A DNA stretch of 59,507 nucleotides from Mesorhizobium sp. ORS 3359. Its GTDB lineage: Bacteria > Pseudomonadota > Alphaproteobacteria > Rhizobiales > Rhizobiaceae. Location of the stretch: positions 1-59,507 of the forward strand of contig CCNC01000182.1 in NCBI GenBank assembly GCA_000824845.1, given 5' to 3'. Shown here piece after piece: positions 1 through 9,203 of the stretch (position 1 is its first letter; every line of letters starts with the position of its first letter). The notes beneath the pieces are model-generated. The model was not told the origin of the DNA. It saw only the letters and a program-made list of their open reading frames with translations, and did no database searches. Made by a program: the position numbers and the translations under genes.

Positions 1-3000
1 CTTGCCCGGGCGCCGCTTTTGCCGGCGCTCGTCGGCCGGGTCCTCGTAGGAGCCGATGCCCGAACGCTGGCGGACGATGGGTTTGCTGGAAGCGTCGCGT
101 TCCTTCGCGCCCCCCTCTGTCCTGCCGGCCATCCCCCCCACAAGGGGGGAGATCGGCTTTGGCTTCGCCGGCACTTTTCCCTCGACGGGCTTTTCCGTCC
201 GCCGCACCGTCATCTCGTCGAGCGAGTTCTTGCGGAACAACGGCTTGGTGCGGTCGCCGGGAATGCCGAAGTCGGAGCCATGCGCTTCCTGCGCCGTCTG
301 CTTCTTGAACAGCGAGCGCGATACCGCGCCGGCGGGCGTCGCCATGTCCGTGCCGGGGCCCATGTCGTCGAGCGAGGGCTTGGCGAAGAGCGGCTTCTTC
401 AACGGCACGGCGCCGTCGGCGCCCATCTCGTCGAGATGCGGCTTGCGGAACATGTTGGGTCGGGCAGCCTTTGCCGCCTCCTCGGCAGCGCGGGCTTCGT
501 CGAGCCTGCGGAAGCGCTCCTGTTCCTCGGCCGTCCGATGTTTGGCCACGCCCTTGTTGTGCTTGCCCTTCTCGCGGCCGGATGCGGGACTCTGGCTCTC
601 CACCTCGCGCGCCAGCGGGTCGTCGGAGATCGCAAGCTCCATCTCGCGCAGCCGCTTGATCTCGTCGCGGACACGTGCCGCCTTCTCGAAGTCGAGATTG
701 GCGGCGGCATCGCGCATCTGCTTGTCGAGCGCCTCGAGATGCGTCTTCAAATTGTTGCCGATCATCGCGCCGGCATCGTCGGTGAACTGCGAGATGTCGG
801 CGCGGACGTGGTCCTTCTCGTAGACGGAATCAAGGATGTCGGCGATGCGCGACTTGACCGATTCCGGCGTGATGCCGTTGGCCGCGTTCCACTCCATCTG
901 CTTCTCGCGGCGGCGGTTGGTCTCCGCCATCGCCCGCTCCATCGAGCCGGTGATCTGGTCGGCGTAGAGGATGACCTTGCCGTCGACATTGCGGGCGGCG
1001 CGGCCGATGGTCTGGATCAGCGAGGTTTCCGAACGCAGGAACCCTTCCTTGTCGGCGTCGAGGATGGCGACGAAGCCGCACTCCGGAATGTCGAGGCCTT
1101 CGCGCAAGAGGTTGATGCCGACCAGCACGTCGAAGGCGCCGAGGCGGAGATCACGCAGGATCTCGATGCGCTCCAGCGTGTCGATGTCGGAATGCATGTA
1201 GCGGACGCGAATGCCGTTCTCATGCAGATATTCGGTGAGGTCCTCGGCCATGCGCTTGGTCAGCACGGTGACCAGCGTGCGGTAGCCGAGCCTCGTCGTC
1301 TCGCGGATTTCGCCGACGACATCGTCGACCTGGCTCTTGGCCGGGCGCACCTCGACCGGCGGATCGATCAGGCCGGTCGGGCGGATGACCTGCTCGGCGA
1401 AGACGCCGCCGGACTGCTCCAGTTCCCAGCCGCCAGGCGTCGCCGAAACCGCGACGGAGAGCGGACGCATGGCGTCCCATTCCTCGAAGCGCAGCGGCCG
1501 GTTGTCCATGCAGGAGGGCAGGCGGAAACCGTACTCCGCCAGCGTCGCCTTGCGGCGGAAGTCGCCGCGATACATGCCGCCGATCTGCGGTACGGTGACG
1601 TGGCTTTCGTCGATGAAGATCAGCGCATTGTCCGGCACATATTCGAAGAGCGTCGGCGGCGGCTCGCCCGGAGCGCGGCCGGTGAGATAGCGCGAATAGT
1701 TCTCGATGCCGGCGCAGGAGCCGGTCGCCTCCAGCATCTCCAGGTCGAAGCGCGTGCGCTGCTCAAGCCGCTGCGCCTCCAGCAGGCGTCCAGCCTTTTC
1801 AAGCTCTTGCAGGCGATGCTTGAGTTCTTCCTTGATCGACTTGATGGCTTGATTCAAGGTCGGGCGCGGCGTCACATAGTGCGAGTTGGCATAGATCTTG
1901 ACGCTCTTCAGCTCGCCGGTCTTCTGCCCGGTCAGCGGATCGAACTCGGTGATGGACTCGATCTCGTCGCCGAACATCGAGATGCGCCAGGCGCGGTCTT
2001 CAAGGTGGGCGGGAAAGATCTCGATCGTGTCGCCGCGCACGCGGAACGAGCCGCGCACGAAGTTGATGTCCTGGCGCTTGTATTGCTGGGCGACGAGGTC
2101 GGCGAGAAGCGAGCGCTGGTCGAGCCGGTCGCCGACCTGCATCTGGAAGGTCATCGCCGTATAGGTCTCGACCGAGCCGATACCGTAGATGCAGGAGACC
2201 GAAGCGACGATGATGACGTCGTCGCGCTCGAGCAGGGAGCGCGTCGCCGAGTGGCGCATTCGGTCGATCTGCTCGTTGATCGAGGATTCCTTCTCGATAT
2301 AGGTGTCGGTCCGGGGCACATACGCTTCCGGCTGGTAATAGTCGTAGTAGGAGACGAAATACTCGACCGCGTTCTCGGGGAAGAACTTCTTGAACTCGGC
2401 ATAGAGCTGCGCGGCCAGCGTCTTGTTGGGCGCCAGGATCAGGGCAGGGCGCTGCGTTTCCTCGATCACCTTGGCCATGGTGAAGGTCTTGCCCGAGCCG
2501 GTGACGCCGAGCAGCACCTGTGTGCGGTCGTTCCGGTCGACGCCTTCGACGAGGTCCTTGATCGCGGTCGGCTGGTCGCCGGCCGGCTCGAAGTCCGAGA
2601 CCATCTTGATGGAAATGCCGCCTTCCGACTTTTCCGGCCGGGCCGGACGGTGCGGCGTCCAGAGCTGGCCGTCCTTGTGCAGCGGATTGCCGGATTCGAT
2701 CAGCGCCGACAGCGCCGCTACGGTCGCGGTAACCCCGCTGGACGAAACCTGCTCGGCGTCCTCAAGGCTGATATCGAGGCCGGCGACCGGGTTGAGGCCG
2801 GCGGCGGCGCGCTCCTTGGCCGAGGCCGCTCCGCCCATCGAGGTGCCGCGCGCGGTCCGCCCGGGCGCCGAGGAGCGTTCGGGGATCTTCTTCGGGGCTT
2901 TTGCCTTCGGCTGCTTTTCCGCCTCGCGTTCGATCTGCCCGGCCCAATCGGAGATCGAGCCGGTCAGCGGCGCGCCGGTGAAGTCGGCCTGCGGCGCCTC

Positions 3001-3114
3001 GGCGAAGCCGCCGGGATTCAGCGGCTCGGCGGCGTCGAGGAAGTCGGTCAGCGGGCTGCGCCGCTTCGGCGCGCCGTCTTGCGAAGGCGTCTTCTTGTCA
3101 GGATGTCTGGCCAT
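1..3114 (-). CDS. uvrB: UvrABC system protein B (excinuclease subunit), 3' end outside the window
   Basis: Helicase-like damage-verification subunit of nucleotide excision repair; cytosolic, partners UvrA and UvrC. The frame is open from the ATG at 3114 to the left edge (1038 codons seen). About 170 residues of low-complexity N-terminal extension precede the core. The Walker A motif GVTGSGKT lies near residues 200-207 and is followed by APNKTLAAQLY. A UVR-type segment (LDFEKAARVRDEI) is encoded near 650-710, followed by a long charged, repetitive tail (LFKKQTA, LFRKNSLDEM) typical of rhizobial UvrB and absent from the roughly 670-residue enterobacterial protein. The tail contains an in-frame RIME-like repeat, listed separately. 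The stop codon is not in the window. Family certain; N-terminal start moderately certain. Confidence 0.95.
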   Translation of the reverse strand, partial: MARHPDKKTPSQDGAPKRRSPLTDFLDAAEPLNPGGFAEAPQADFTGAPLTGSISDWAGQIEREAEKQPKAKAPKKIPERSSAPGRTARGTSMGGAASAKERAAAGLNPVAGLDISLEDAEQVSSSGVTATVAALSALIESGNPLHKDGQLWTPHRPARPEKSEGGISIKMVSDFEPAGDQPTAIKDLVEGVDRNDRTQVLLGVTGSGKTFTMAKVIEETQRPALILAPNKTLAAQLYAEFKKFFPENAVEYFVSYYDYYQPEAYVPRTDTYIEKESSINEQIDRMRHSATRSLLERDDVIIVASVSCIYGIGSVETYTAMTFQMQVGDRLDQRSLLADLVAQQYKRQDINFVRGSFRVRGDTIEIFPAHLEDRAWRISMFGDEIESITEFDPLTGQKTGELKSVKIYANSHYVTPRPTLNQAIKSIKEELKHRLQELEKAGRLLEAQRLEQRTRFDLEMLEATGSCAGIENYSRYLTGRAPGEPPPTLFEYVPDNALIFIDESHVTVPQIGGMYRGDFRRKATLAEYGFRLPSCMDNRPLRFEEWDAMRPLSVAVSATPGGWELEQSGGVFAEQVIRPTGLIDPPVEVRPAKSQVDDVVGEIRETTRLGYRTLVTVLTKRMAEDLTEYLHENGIRVRYMHSDIDTLERIEILRDLRLGAFDVLVGINLLREGLDIPECGFVAILDADKEGFLRSETSLIQTIGRAARNVDGKVILYADQITGSMERAMAETNRRREKQMEWNAANGITPESVKSRIADILDSVYEKDHVRADISQFTDDAGAMIGNNLKTHLEALDKQMRDAAANLDFEKAARVRDEIKRLREMELAISDDPLAREVESQSPASGREKGKHNKGVAKHRTAEEQERFRRLDEARAAEEAAKAARPNMFRKPHLDEMGADGAVPLKKPLFAKPSLDDMGPGTDMATPAGAVSRSLFKKQTAQEAHGSDFGIPGDRTKPLFRKNSLDEMTVRRTEKPVEGKVPAKPKPISPLVGGMAGRTEGGAKERDASSKPIVRQRSGIGSYEDPADERRQKRRPGK
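108..165 (-). repeat. RIME-like palindromic repeat inside the uvrB coding sequence
   Basis: The plus strand reads CCCCCCACAAGGGGGGAGAT around 134-153, preceded by a GGACAGAGGGGGGC-type flank on the minus strand. This is the same core as the intergenic repeats at 33375 and 33554. On the minus strand it is translated in the uvrB frame as ISPLVGGMAGRTEGG, with no stop codon, so the repeat contributes roughly 20 residues to the C-terminal tail. Confidence 0.75.
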
Positions 3115-3232
3115 GGCCCGAATATGGGTGGACTCGGCCGAAATGGAAAGGGCCGAGTGAATGGACGCCGGCCGGGCGCGGATGCTGCTGACAGAAGGCT
3201 GTCAGGAGCGGCGTCATGACCCGCTGGGAGAG

Positions 3233-3425
3233 GCTAACGCAGACCAGGTTCTTGGCGACCGCCAGAGGCGGGGGAGAGGTGTCCGCGAAGCGGACGGGGA
3301 GCGGCTTCGTAAGGCGGAAGCCCTGCTCTTCGAGGCGCTTTCGCCGTCCCGAACCGGCGCTCCCCTCTCCGTCCCGGCTTCGCCGAGCCACCTCTCCCCC
3401 ATTTCATGGGGGCGAGGAACCCAAG
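3233..3425. repeat. RIME-like mosaic repeat between uvrB and the next gene
   Basis: This repeat occupies most of the 322-base gap between uvrB (start 3114) and the gene ending at 3437. It holds inverted arms, GGGGGAGAGGTG near 3270-3281 and CCACCTCTCCCCC near 3389-3401, and the local palindrome CCCCCATTTCATGGGGG at 3397-3413. Inner segments (GTCCGCGAAGCGGAC and CGGCTTCGCCGAG) also pair. The organisation is that of rhizobial intergenic mosaic elements. I see no gene in the gap; open frames across it are produced by the repeat. Confidence 0.75.
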
Positions 3426-3436
3426 GCTTGCGACCC

Positions 3437-4693
3437 TCAATTGAACCACAGCGCAAACGTCAAAAAGCCGGCACCGCCGAACTCGCGCTGGATCTGGTCG
3501 AAATCGTCGCTGGTGAGGATTTTGCCGCTTTCGAGATAGGGCGCGATGCCGGGGCCGGTGATCGACAGAACGAGGTCGAAGGGTTTCGGCTCGTCGAAGA
3601 AGCGCTTCATGTTGATGCCCTTGCCGGCGATGCGGAAATGCGGCAGCAGCACGCGGCCTTCGAGAAGGTCCTCGGCCATGGTCAGCGTGGCGAGCCAAGC
3701 GGTTACCTGCTCCTGGCCGACGTCGAGGCCGGTGAGGGGATTGGCGCCTTTCTGCTGCGGCCCGGGCAGCCATTCGCGGTCGTTGTCGGTCTCGGCCAGG
3801 ATTGCTTTCCAGTCCTCGCGCGACAGCCGGATCATCTCCAGCAGGTGCCGGCGCGCGGCCTGCCGGCGTTCCGGCTCGATCACCGGCCAGTTGACGAGAT
3901 GCACCAGCGAGATGAAGTCGGCGAAGCGCCATTCCGAGGCGAACATGTTGCCGCTCATGCCGCCGTCCAGCGGCACCAGCGCGTCCTGCAGCGGCAGCTT
4001 GGCGCGCGGGAACAGCATGTGGAAAGAGCCGTCGAACATGGCCTTGAAATCATGCGCCAGCCAGAAATCGGCCTGCGCCATCAGGAACTCCGCATAGCCT
4101 TGCAGCCAAAAACCGTCGGCGCGATCAAAGCGGAAGGTGAGCGAGGGCGCGGCAGCGCTCGTGTCGACGCTGCCGCGTGAGAGCGCTGCCATGATCGCGG
4201 CGAAACTTTCGTCGGGCGCGATGGCGCCGTCCTCGTTGAGATCGATACCAGCGCGGGTGAGGTCGACGACCATGCCGATGTCGGCGTTGGCCGGGACGGA
4301 ACCCAGCGTTGCGGCGGATTTTTCCAGCCGGTCGCGGAACGAGACCAAGATGGCGCGGAATTCCTCATAGGTCAGCGGCTGCGGGTTGGGATTGTCCGGC
4401 ACGGGCAACTGCATCAGCGGCAGCATGAAGGATTTCGGGCTATCGAAGCCGTGGCGATGCAGGCCACCGGCGAGGAGCTCGAGCGCGGTGAAGAACTCGC
4501 CGGCGCCGGCAGCATATGCCGAGGCCGGGTCCTTGGCCGCGGCCGTCTCCAGCGTCGACAGCGCCGCGTTGCGCTCGGCCACGCTCTTCGCCTCGAACAA
4601 GGACTTGGCTGCGTCCGGCATCTCCGCCCAGGCGAAGGACGGCGGCAGGAATGCAAACAAGGCTGCCGCAAGGATCGTTCTACGCATCGTCAT
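3437..4693 (-). CDS. exported protein of unknown function with an EF-hand-like loop
   Basis: The 418-residue protein starts with a clear signal peptide (hydrophobic stretch at residues 5-22 ending FAWAE), so it is probably periplasmic. The loop DLNEDGAIAPDE near residue 150 matches the calcium-binding EF-hand pattern D-x-N-x-D-G-x-I-x-x-x-E; no convincing second EF-hand was seen. The remainder is mixed helical with several aromatic residues. I do not recognise a named family. The start may be the ATG at 4693 or a second ATG two codons later. It is transcribed away from the CapA-like gene at 4838. The function is not inferred. Confidence 0.8.
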   Translation of the reverse strand: MTMRRTILAAALFAFLPPSFAWAEMPDAAKSLFEAKSVAERNAALSTLETAAAKDPASAYAAGAGEFFTALELLAGGLHRHGFDSPKSFMLPLMQLPVPDNPNPQPLTYEEFRAILVSFRDRLEKSAATLGSVPANADIGMVVDLTRAGIDLNEDGAIAPDESFAAIMAALSRGSVDTSAAAPSLTFRFDRADGFWLQGYAEFLMAQADFWLAHDFKAMFDGSFHMLFPRAKLPLQDALVPLDGGMSGNMFASEWRFADFISLVHLVNWPVIEPERRQAARRHLLEMIRLSREDWKAILAETDNDREWLPGPQQKGANPLTGLDVGQEQVTAWLATLTMAEDLLEGRVLLPHFRIAGKGINMKRFFDEPKPFDLVLSITGPGIAPYLESGKILTSDDFDQIQREFGGAGFLTFALWFN

Positions 4694-4837
4694 CGCCCTC
4701 TACTGCGTCGTGTCGCAAGCATACACGCATTTGGCTCGTGGCGTCGCCTGGCGCCGATTGGCGGACAGCTTTCGATACGGCGGCCGGCTTCAATCGGCTG
4801 GGCAGACAGTCTAGAGAAAGCAAAACTGGACCTGGCC

Positions 4838-5881
4838 GTGTCGAATTATCCGCTTTCCTACAAACTGTCCTGGTTGCCACGCTTGCTGCGACCGTCGCTT
4901 GGCGGCGACCGAAGCGGTTTTGTGGCGCCGGCGGCGAGGTTGATCGATCCGCCGCCGATGCGGAACGTGCGGCTGGCCTTTGTCGGCGACATCTCGGCAG
5001 TCGCCAACCGTAATGCGCCAGAATGCGATCCGGCGATTGCTGGGCTGCTTTCATCCGCCGACCTCGTGGTCGGCAATTGCGAAAGCCCGATCGTCGAACG
5101 GCCACGCGCGGCGATGGGCACATGGCTCGGCACGCATCATGCGATGAGCGAGCGCTTTCTCGCGGACGCGCTTGCTGCTGTCGGCATCGCGCGCGACAGG
5201 CTGGTGCTGTCCCTGGCCAACAACCACGTGCTCGATCAGGGCATAGCCGGTTTCGAGGAAACGCTTGCGGCGCTCGACCGGCTCGGGATCCGGATGATCG
5301 GCACGGTTGCCGGCGGACCTGTCCAGAGTCATGCCGCCGGATCGCTGACGATCGGCTTCGCGGCCTTTACGCTCTGGCGCAATACCGGCGCCGCGCCGTT
5401 CGAGGAACGGATCTCGATGCAGACCGCCGAATGGCCCCGCGACGCCATGTCCGGCGTCGACCTTACCTGCGCGGTGCCGCATTGGGACTGGGAGTTCCGG
5501 CATTTTCCGCGCAAGGCGACGCGGGCGCTGGCGAGGCTGCTGGCGGATAAGGGCGCCGGGCTGATCGTCGGCCATCATGCCCATGTCGTGCAGCCCGTCG
5601 AGCGCATCGACGGCAGTGTCACCGCTTATGGGCTCGGCGATTTCCTCGGCACTGCCTTGGCCAGCACGCCATGGCCGGCACGCATCGGCTCGATATTCGT
5701 GGTCGATGTCAGCGCCGATCCGGCGACGCGCGGTAGGATCGCCGCCTACCGGCAGCATTTCTTCATGCGACTGCGAGCAGGCAACCACGAGCGGCTGGTG
5801 CCGGTGGAGGCTCTGGACGGCGCGCTCAAGCGACGGGGTGCGGCGCGGCTGGAGGCGGTTTTCCCGATTTCGGGGGACTAG
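4838..5881 (+). CDS. CapA-family metallophosphatase-like protein
   Basis: This belongs to the family of CapA/PgsA, calcineurin-like metallophosphatase-fold proteins known from capsule and poly-gamma-glutamate synthesis. Family motifs are visible in order: FVGDIS, VGNCESPI, SLANNHVLDQG and VGHHAHVVQPVE, which supply the metal-binding Asp, Asn and His residues. There is no obvious signal peptide or lipobox, unlike many CapA proteins. The GTG at 4838 gives 347 residues; an ATG at 4958 would give 307 and still keep every motif, so the start is uncertain. No polyglutamate ligase gene is nearby, so the substrate cannot be assigned. Confidence 0.85.
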   Translation: MSNYPLSYKLSWLPRLLRPSLGGDRSGFVAPAARLIDPPPMRNVRLAFVGDISAVANRNAPECDPAIAGLLSSADLVVGNCESPIVERPRAAMGTWLGTHHAMSERFLADALAAVGIARDRLVLSLANNHVLDQGIAGFEETLAALDRLGIRMIGTVAGGPVQSHAAGSLTIGFAAFTLWRNTGAAPFEERISMQTAEWPRDAMSGVDLTCAVPHWDWEFRHFPRKATRALARLLADKGAGLIVGHHAHVVQPVERIDGSVTAYGLGDFLGTALASTPWPARIGSIFVVDVSADPATRGRIAAYRQHFFMRLRAGNHERLVPVEALDGALKRRGAARLEAVFPISGD

Positions 5882-5960
5882 CTCCACCCGTCGCAAGCGC
5901 AGGCGACTTTCGCGCTAAAGCCGTTATCATAAGCCGATCTCAGTGGCGGCCGGGGTGGCC

Positions 5961-6932
5961 ATGGAAGCAGCGGATTTCATGCCGAGCGAGGCGGTGATCG
6001 CGGGGATCAGGCGCGGCATCGAGGCGTATGAGGCGAAAAGGGCGTCGGCCCAGAGACAGGTCCGCTGGCGCGTGCCGGTTTTTGTCGGCCTGGTCGTCGT
6101 CTTCGTCGCGCTGACAGCCTGGCTGTTCAACGCCGCCGCCGATCCGCACGAACAGTGGCTCTCGACGCCGCATGTCTTTCTCTATCTCGGCGGCATGGTC
6201 GCGGCAGTGGTGCTCTATTTCCAGGCGCTGCGGCCAGCGACCCGGCTGCAGCAGTCGTTTCGCGACACGCTGCTGCCGATGATCTTCGGCTTCGTGCGCG
6301 ACGTGCGCTATCAGCACGGCGTGCGGCCGAACTCCTTCGACAGGATGCCGCGCGAAACCGTCGGGGCGTTCAACCGGCAAAGCTTCGACGACGTCATTTC
6401 CGGACGCTACGAGGATTTTCCCTTCGAGCTCTACGAGGCGAGGCTCTGGGAAGGCTCCGGCAAGAACGAGACGATCGCCTTCAAGGGCGTGATCGTCGCG
6501 TTCGAGACCATCGAACCGTTCCCGGGAACGCTGGTCGCGGCGCGCAAGGCCGGCAAGGTGGCGCATTTCTTCCGCGGCATGTTCGCCTCCAAGATGCAGG
6601 AGCTGTCATCCGGCGTCGAAGACCTCGATGACAGCTATGAATTCCGCACCGACAATGTCGAGGCGGCGCGGCCGCTGGTCACCGGCCGGATGGCGCAGGC
6701 GCTGACCTGGCTGCGCGAGACATGGCCCTACGACCAGGCGCGGGTGGCGCTCAGTGGTAGCGACGGCTTTCTGCTGATGCCGCGATCGAAGAACTTCTTC
6801 GAGCTGCCGGATATTGCACAGCCGATCGACTACAACATTCATGTCGCGCCGATGATTACCGATCTCGGCGCGATGCTGGCGACGGCGGCGCTGGTGCGCA
6901 AGATCGGCGCGAAAGACGAGTCGGTTGGCTAG
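5961..6932 (+). CDS. DUF3137 family membrane protein
   Basis: A protein of about 323 residues with a short cytoplasmic N-terminus, two transmembrane helices (VFVGLVVVFVALTAWLF near 30-47 and HVFLYLGGMVAAVVLYF near 65-82), and a large soluble domain of the DUF3137 type. That domain contains the characteristic FPFELYEARLWE and AFKGVIVAFE segments and a downstream FRGMFASKM. The function of the family is unknown. Possible starts are GTG 5943, ATG 5961 and ATG 5979; 5961 is preceded by a GGGGTGG stretch. It converges with the DUF2314 gene, with two bases between the stops. Confidence 0.85.
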   Translation: MEAADFMPSEAVIAGIRRGIEAYEAKRASAQRQVRWRVPVFVGLVVVFVALTAWLFNAAADPHEQWLSTPHVFLYLGGMVAAVVLYFQALRPATRLQQSFRDTLLPMIFGFVRDVRYQHGVRPNSFDRMPRETVGAFNRQSFDDVISGRYEDFPFELYEARLWEGSGKNETIAFKGVIVAFETIEPFPGTLVAARKAGKVAHFFRGMFASKMQELSSGVEDLDDSYEFRTDNVEAARPLVTGRMAQALTWLRETWPYDQARVALSGSDGFLLMPRSKNFFELPDIAQPIDYNIHVAPMITDLGAMLATAALVRKIGAKDESVG

Positions 6933-6934
6933 GC

Positions 6935-7429
6935 TCAGCAGTCGAAGCCGTACTTGGCGCGCATGTCGTCGGCTTCCTCCTTCGAAATCCTTTTGAACAT
7001 CACGCAGACAGTGAAGCTGCCGACCTGATGGCCGTTCCTTGTGTAGCCCCAGTCGGAAATGTCATCCCTGGTGAATTCGATGTTCTGGCCGAGCACGACG
7101 TTATGCACCTCGGCGGGCTGGTTCGACAGGATTCCGACAAATCCGGCTTCGGTGCGGCGGAAGGGCACGACCCAGAAATGCTCGGTGATATTGCCGTCCT
7201 TTATCTTCACCTTCAGCTTGAAGCGCGACGTGCCGGCCGGAGGGCTGTCGGCGAGCCGGAGGAACTCGTCGAGGCTAGAAAGCGCCTGCTTTGTCGCGGC
7301 TGCCATTTCCGGATCGCCCGGAGCGAATATGGTCACACGGTCGTCATTCGGGTCGGTAGCCTGCGCGTCGGCGATCGCCGGCGCCAACACACAGATAAGA
7401 CACAGTGCGGCGCGAACAGCCAAGGTCAT
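6935..7429 (-). CDS. exported DUF2314 domain protein
   Basis: A 164-residue protein with a signal peptide (ALCLICVLAPAIADAQA, residues 6-22) followed by a DUF2314 domain. It shows the family pattern FWVVPF, GFVGILSNQP and FTRDDISDWGY, and ends in a Cys (KYGFDC). The start at 7429 is preferred over the longer frame to 7516 because it begins directly at the signal peptide. The function of DUF2314 proteins is unknown; the export signal suggests a periplasmic role here. Confidence 0.85.
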   Translation of the reverse strand: MTLAVRAALCLICVLAPAIADAQATDPNDDRVTIFAPGDPEMAAATKQALSSLDEFLRLADSPPAGTSRFKLKVKIKDGNITEHFWVVPFRRTEAGFVGILSNQPAEVHNVVLGQNIEFTRDDISDWGYTRNGHQVGSFTVCVMFKRISKEEADDMRAKYGFDC

Positions 7430-7570
7430 CGAAGGGCCCCCCAATTTTCGAAAGGCCGCTATCTTTCCGCATCGCGGGGATGTGATCAACCGGGTGTTGC
7501 AGAGTGACAACGTCAATCGTCTTCAAAAAATGATAAGCGCTACGTCGAAATTGCGCTGAGAGGACAGGAC

Positions 7571-8197
7571 ATGCGACTGACAATTGCGGCTGCGGCGTTC
7601 GGCGCGATCATGCTTTGCGCCGGGGCTGTCCGTGCCGAAGACCCGAAGGCCTTCAAGCTGACCATCGATGGCGTGACCGTCGACATCGATCCGGGCGAGG
7701 ATATCGATGTGAAGCTCCCCAGCGGCAAGACCAGCAAGGTGAGGCTCGAGCACAATGACTTCGCCACCTTCTCTGGCGGCACCTTCTCCTTCGTCCATCC
7801 AAGCAATTATTCGGTCACGAAGACCGATCTCGGCGACGGCGTCGCCCAGTATCTGATGGCATCGGCGCTCGGCACCCTCGTCGTGGTGCAGAAATACGAC
7901 GAGATGAACCCGGTCTCCCTCAACCAGCTGATGCTGCAGGAGATGACCAGGGAAACGGTCCAGGCAGGCGGGCAGCTGACACAGCAGCCGACGACGCGCA
8001 AGCTCGCCGACGGCAAGGAGCTGACCGGCCTCAAGGCCACCGTCAAGACGCGCACCGACAGGGCGGATTTCGAGATCGTCGGCTTCGGCACAGCCGATCA
8101 GGGGCTGCTCTTCATCACGCGCATCGGCGACCAGGACAATGCGACCGAACAGCCTTTGATCGACAAGTTCTGGGACACTCTCAAGGTCAAGCTGTAA
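7571..8197 (+). CDS. exported protein of unknown function
   Basis: A 208-residue protein with a good signal peptide (residues 1-22, ending AGAVRAED) and a predicted beta-rich body: charged N-terminal strands (VTVDIDPGEDIDVKL), a central region around HPSNYSV, and a C-terminus DKFWDTLKVKL. It is preceded by GAGAGGACAGGAC directly before the ATG at 7571, a good ribosome-binding site. It is divergent from the DUF2314 gene. The pattern resembles small periplasmic proteins of unknown function common in Rhizobiales; no enzymatic motif was seen. Confidence 0.75.
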   Translation: MRLTIAAAAFGAIMLCAGAVRAEDPKAFKLTIDGVTVDIDPGEDIDVKLPSGKTSKVRLEHNDFATFSGGTFSFVHPSNYSVTKTDLGDGVAQYLMASALGTLVVVQKYDEMNPVSLNQLMLQEMTRETVQAGGQLTQQPTTRKLADGKELTGLKATVKTRTDRADFEIVGFGTADQGLLFITRIGDQDNATEQPLIDKFWDTLKVKL

Positions 8198-8245
8198 GGC
8201 GTGCCGATATTCAGGTGAGGCCGGCGTGACCTGAATTGGATGGGC

Positions 8246-8761
8246 TTACAGCCCAGTCAATCCGGCCAACCAGCTTGCCGAGCGCTTCGCCGCGTCCACC
8301 GTCGCGCCGGCGGCGCGGCTGAGATCGGTCTTGACTACGGCATAGCCGGCCTTGGTGCGGTAAAGCACGGCGCGGCCGCCATCGACCGACCCATCGAAGG
8401 CGACAGGCTTCGCGGCTTCCGTTTCGCTGGCCGTCACGGTTCCGCCCACTGGAACGCTTGGGCGATGGTCGAGCTCGGGCGGCAGCGGGGCGATGGTTTC
8501 GACCACGCGGTTCCTGGGCTTCAGGTCCGGCCTGGAGGCTTTCGCGGCAAGCTCGGAGGAAGAGGCCGAGCCCTTGACGCGGCAGATGCCCGAAACCAGC
8601 GGATAGTTGAAATTGCGCTGGTGCAGCATCTGGCTCTTCATCGCCGCTTCGCAGTCGGCGATCGTTGCCCATTTGGCCGGCGTCTCGCCGATATATTCGC
8701 AGAGCTTCGCGTCGCAGTCGCAACCGACAATGGTCATGGCGACAAGGGCGGTCTTGATCAC
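8246..8761 (-). CDS. conserved hypothetical protein, probably exported
   Basis: A 171-residue frame starting with GTG at 8761. The N-terminus is short and weakly hydrophobic (IKTALVAMTIVG) and is followed by a Cys-rich stretch (GCDCDAKLC). A central segment, CEAAMKSQMLHQRNFNYP, is followed by a low-complexity linker and a C-terminal helix (AAKRSASWLAGLTGL). A signal sequence is likely but short; a lipoprotein signal around the first Cys is possible but not convincing. It converges with the gene ending at 8197. Function unknown. Confidence 0.65.
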   Translation of the reverse strand: MIKTALVAMTIVGCDCDAKLCEYIGETPAKWATIADCEAAMKSQMLHQRNFNYPLVSGICRVKGSASSSELAAKASRPDLKPRNRVVETIAPLPPELDHRPSVPVGGTVTASETEAAKPVAFDGSVDGGRAVLYRTKAGYAVVKTDLSRAAGATVDAAKRSASWLAGLTGL

Positions 8762-8925
8762 GGTCTTGTCCCTTCGAAATCGCTCCCATTCCCCACTTGC
8801 ATCAATCCATGCCGAACAAGGCGGGATTTGGCCGCGATTGTGAAATGTGGATGACGGGCGGTTTCCGAAGGTTGCTCAGGCGGCAACTGTGACCGAAATG
8901 CCTCAGCCAGGCCTGCCTGCCCCCA

Positions 8926-8967
8926 AAAAGACAGTCGGCGCTGGGATTTCTCCCAGCGCCTCCCTGT
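8926..8967 (-). terminator. intrinsic terminator on the minus strand
   Basis: A perfect ten-base inverted repeat, GGCGCTGGGA and TCCCAGCGCC (8937-8960) with loop TTTC, is extended by outer GACAG/CTGTC arms. On the minus strand the right-hand arm is followed by TTTTT. It lies immediately after the stop codon of the small open frame at 8967-9203, which supports a transcript ending here. Confidence 0.75.
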
Positions 8968-9203
8968 CAGATCAGGAACCGGTCGAGGCAGCAACTTCCG
9001 CAAGGTCGTCGCGCCAGGCCAGCCTTGATTTTGACGGTCCTGCCAGTCGCCGCCCGAGGGCAGCGCCCGTTCCAGACCACGCCGATCTCCACCCTTGCGG
9101 GCTTCGCCCAGCGTGCCATCGAAGGTTTTTCCCGGCCTTCATGGCAGCATCGGTCCGCCGTCGGCGTTGGCACGCTTTCCGCGGCACCCGTAGGTCTCGG
9201 CAT
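8967..9203 (-). CDS. possible small Cys-rich basic protein
   Basis: A 78-residue frame with GGAGGGACGG directly before the ATG at 9203 and a stop codon that overlaps the base of a strong terminator. Cysteines cluster in RCC, GRCP and PCGSCC, and the C-terminus is LDRFLI. No family is recognised. The region 8762-9586 is otherwise an 825-base gap, so the only support is the ribosome-binding site and the terminator. A non-coding RNA ending at the same terminator is the alternative. In the rest of the gap (9216-9586) I see nothing but the likely promoter region of the lipid kinase. Confidence 0.4.
   Translation of the reverse strand: MPRPTGAAESVPTPTADRCCHEGREKPSMARWAKPARVEIGVVWNGRCPRAATGRTVKIKAGLARRPCGSCCLDRFLI

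Noticed and set aside
19..3219. A 1066-codon plus-strand frame opposite uvrB
   Set aside because: It is the antisense shadow of uvrB in high-GC DNA; composition is Leu/Arg/Ala-rich without domains, whereas the minus strand encodes clear UvrB motifs.
3098..3391. Minus-strand 97-codon frame between uvrB and the EF-hand-like gene
   Set aside because: It runs through the palindromic repeat and overlaps the uvrB start region in another frame.
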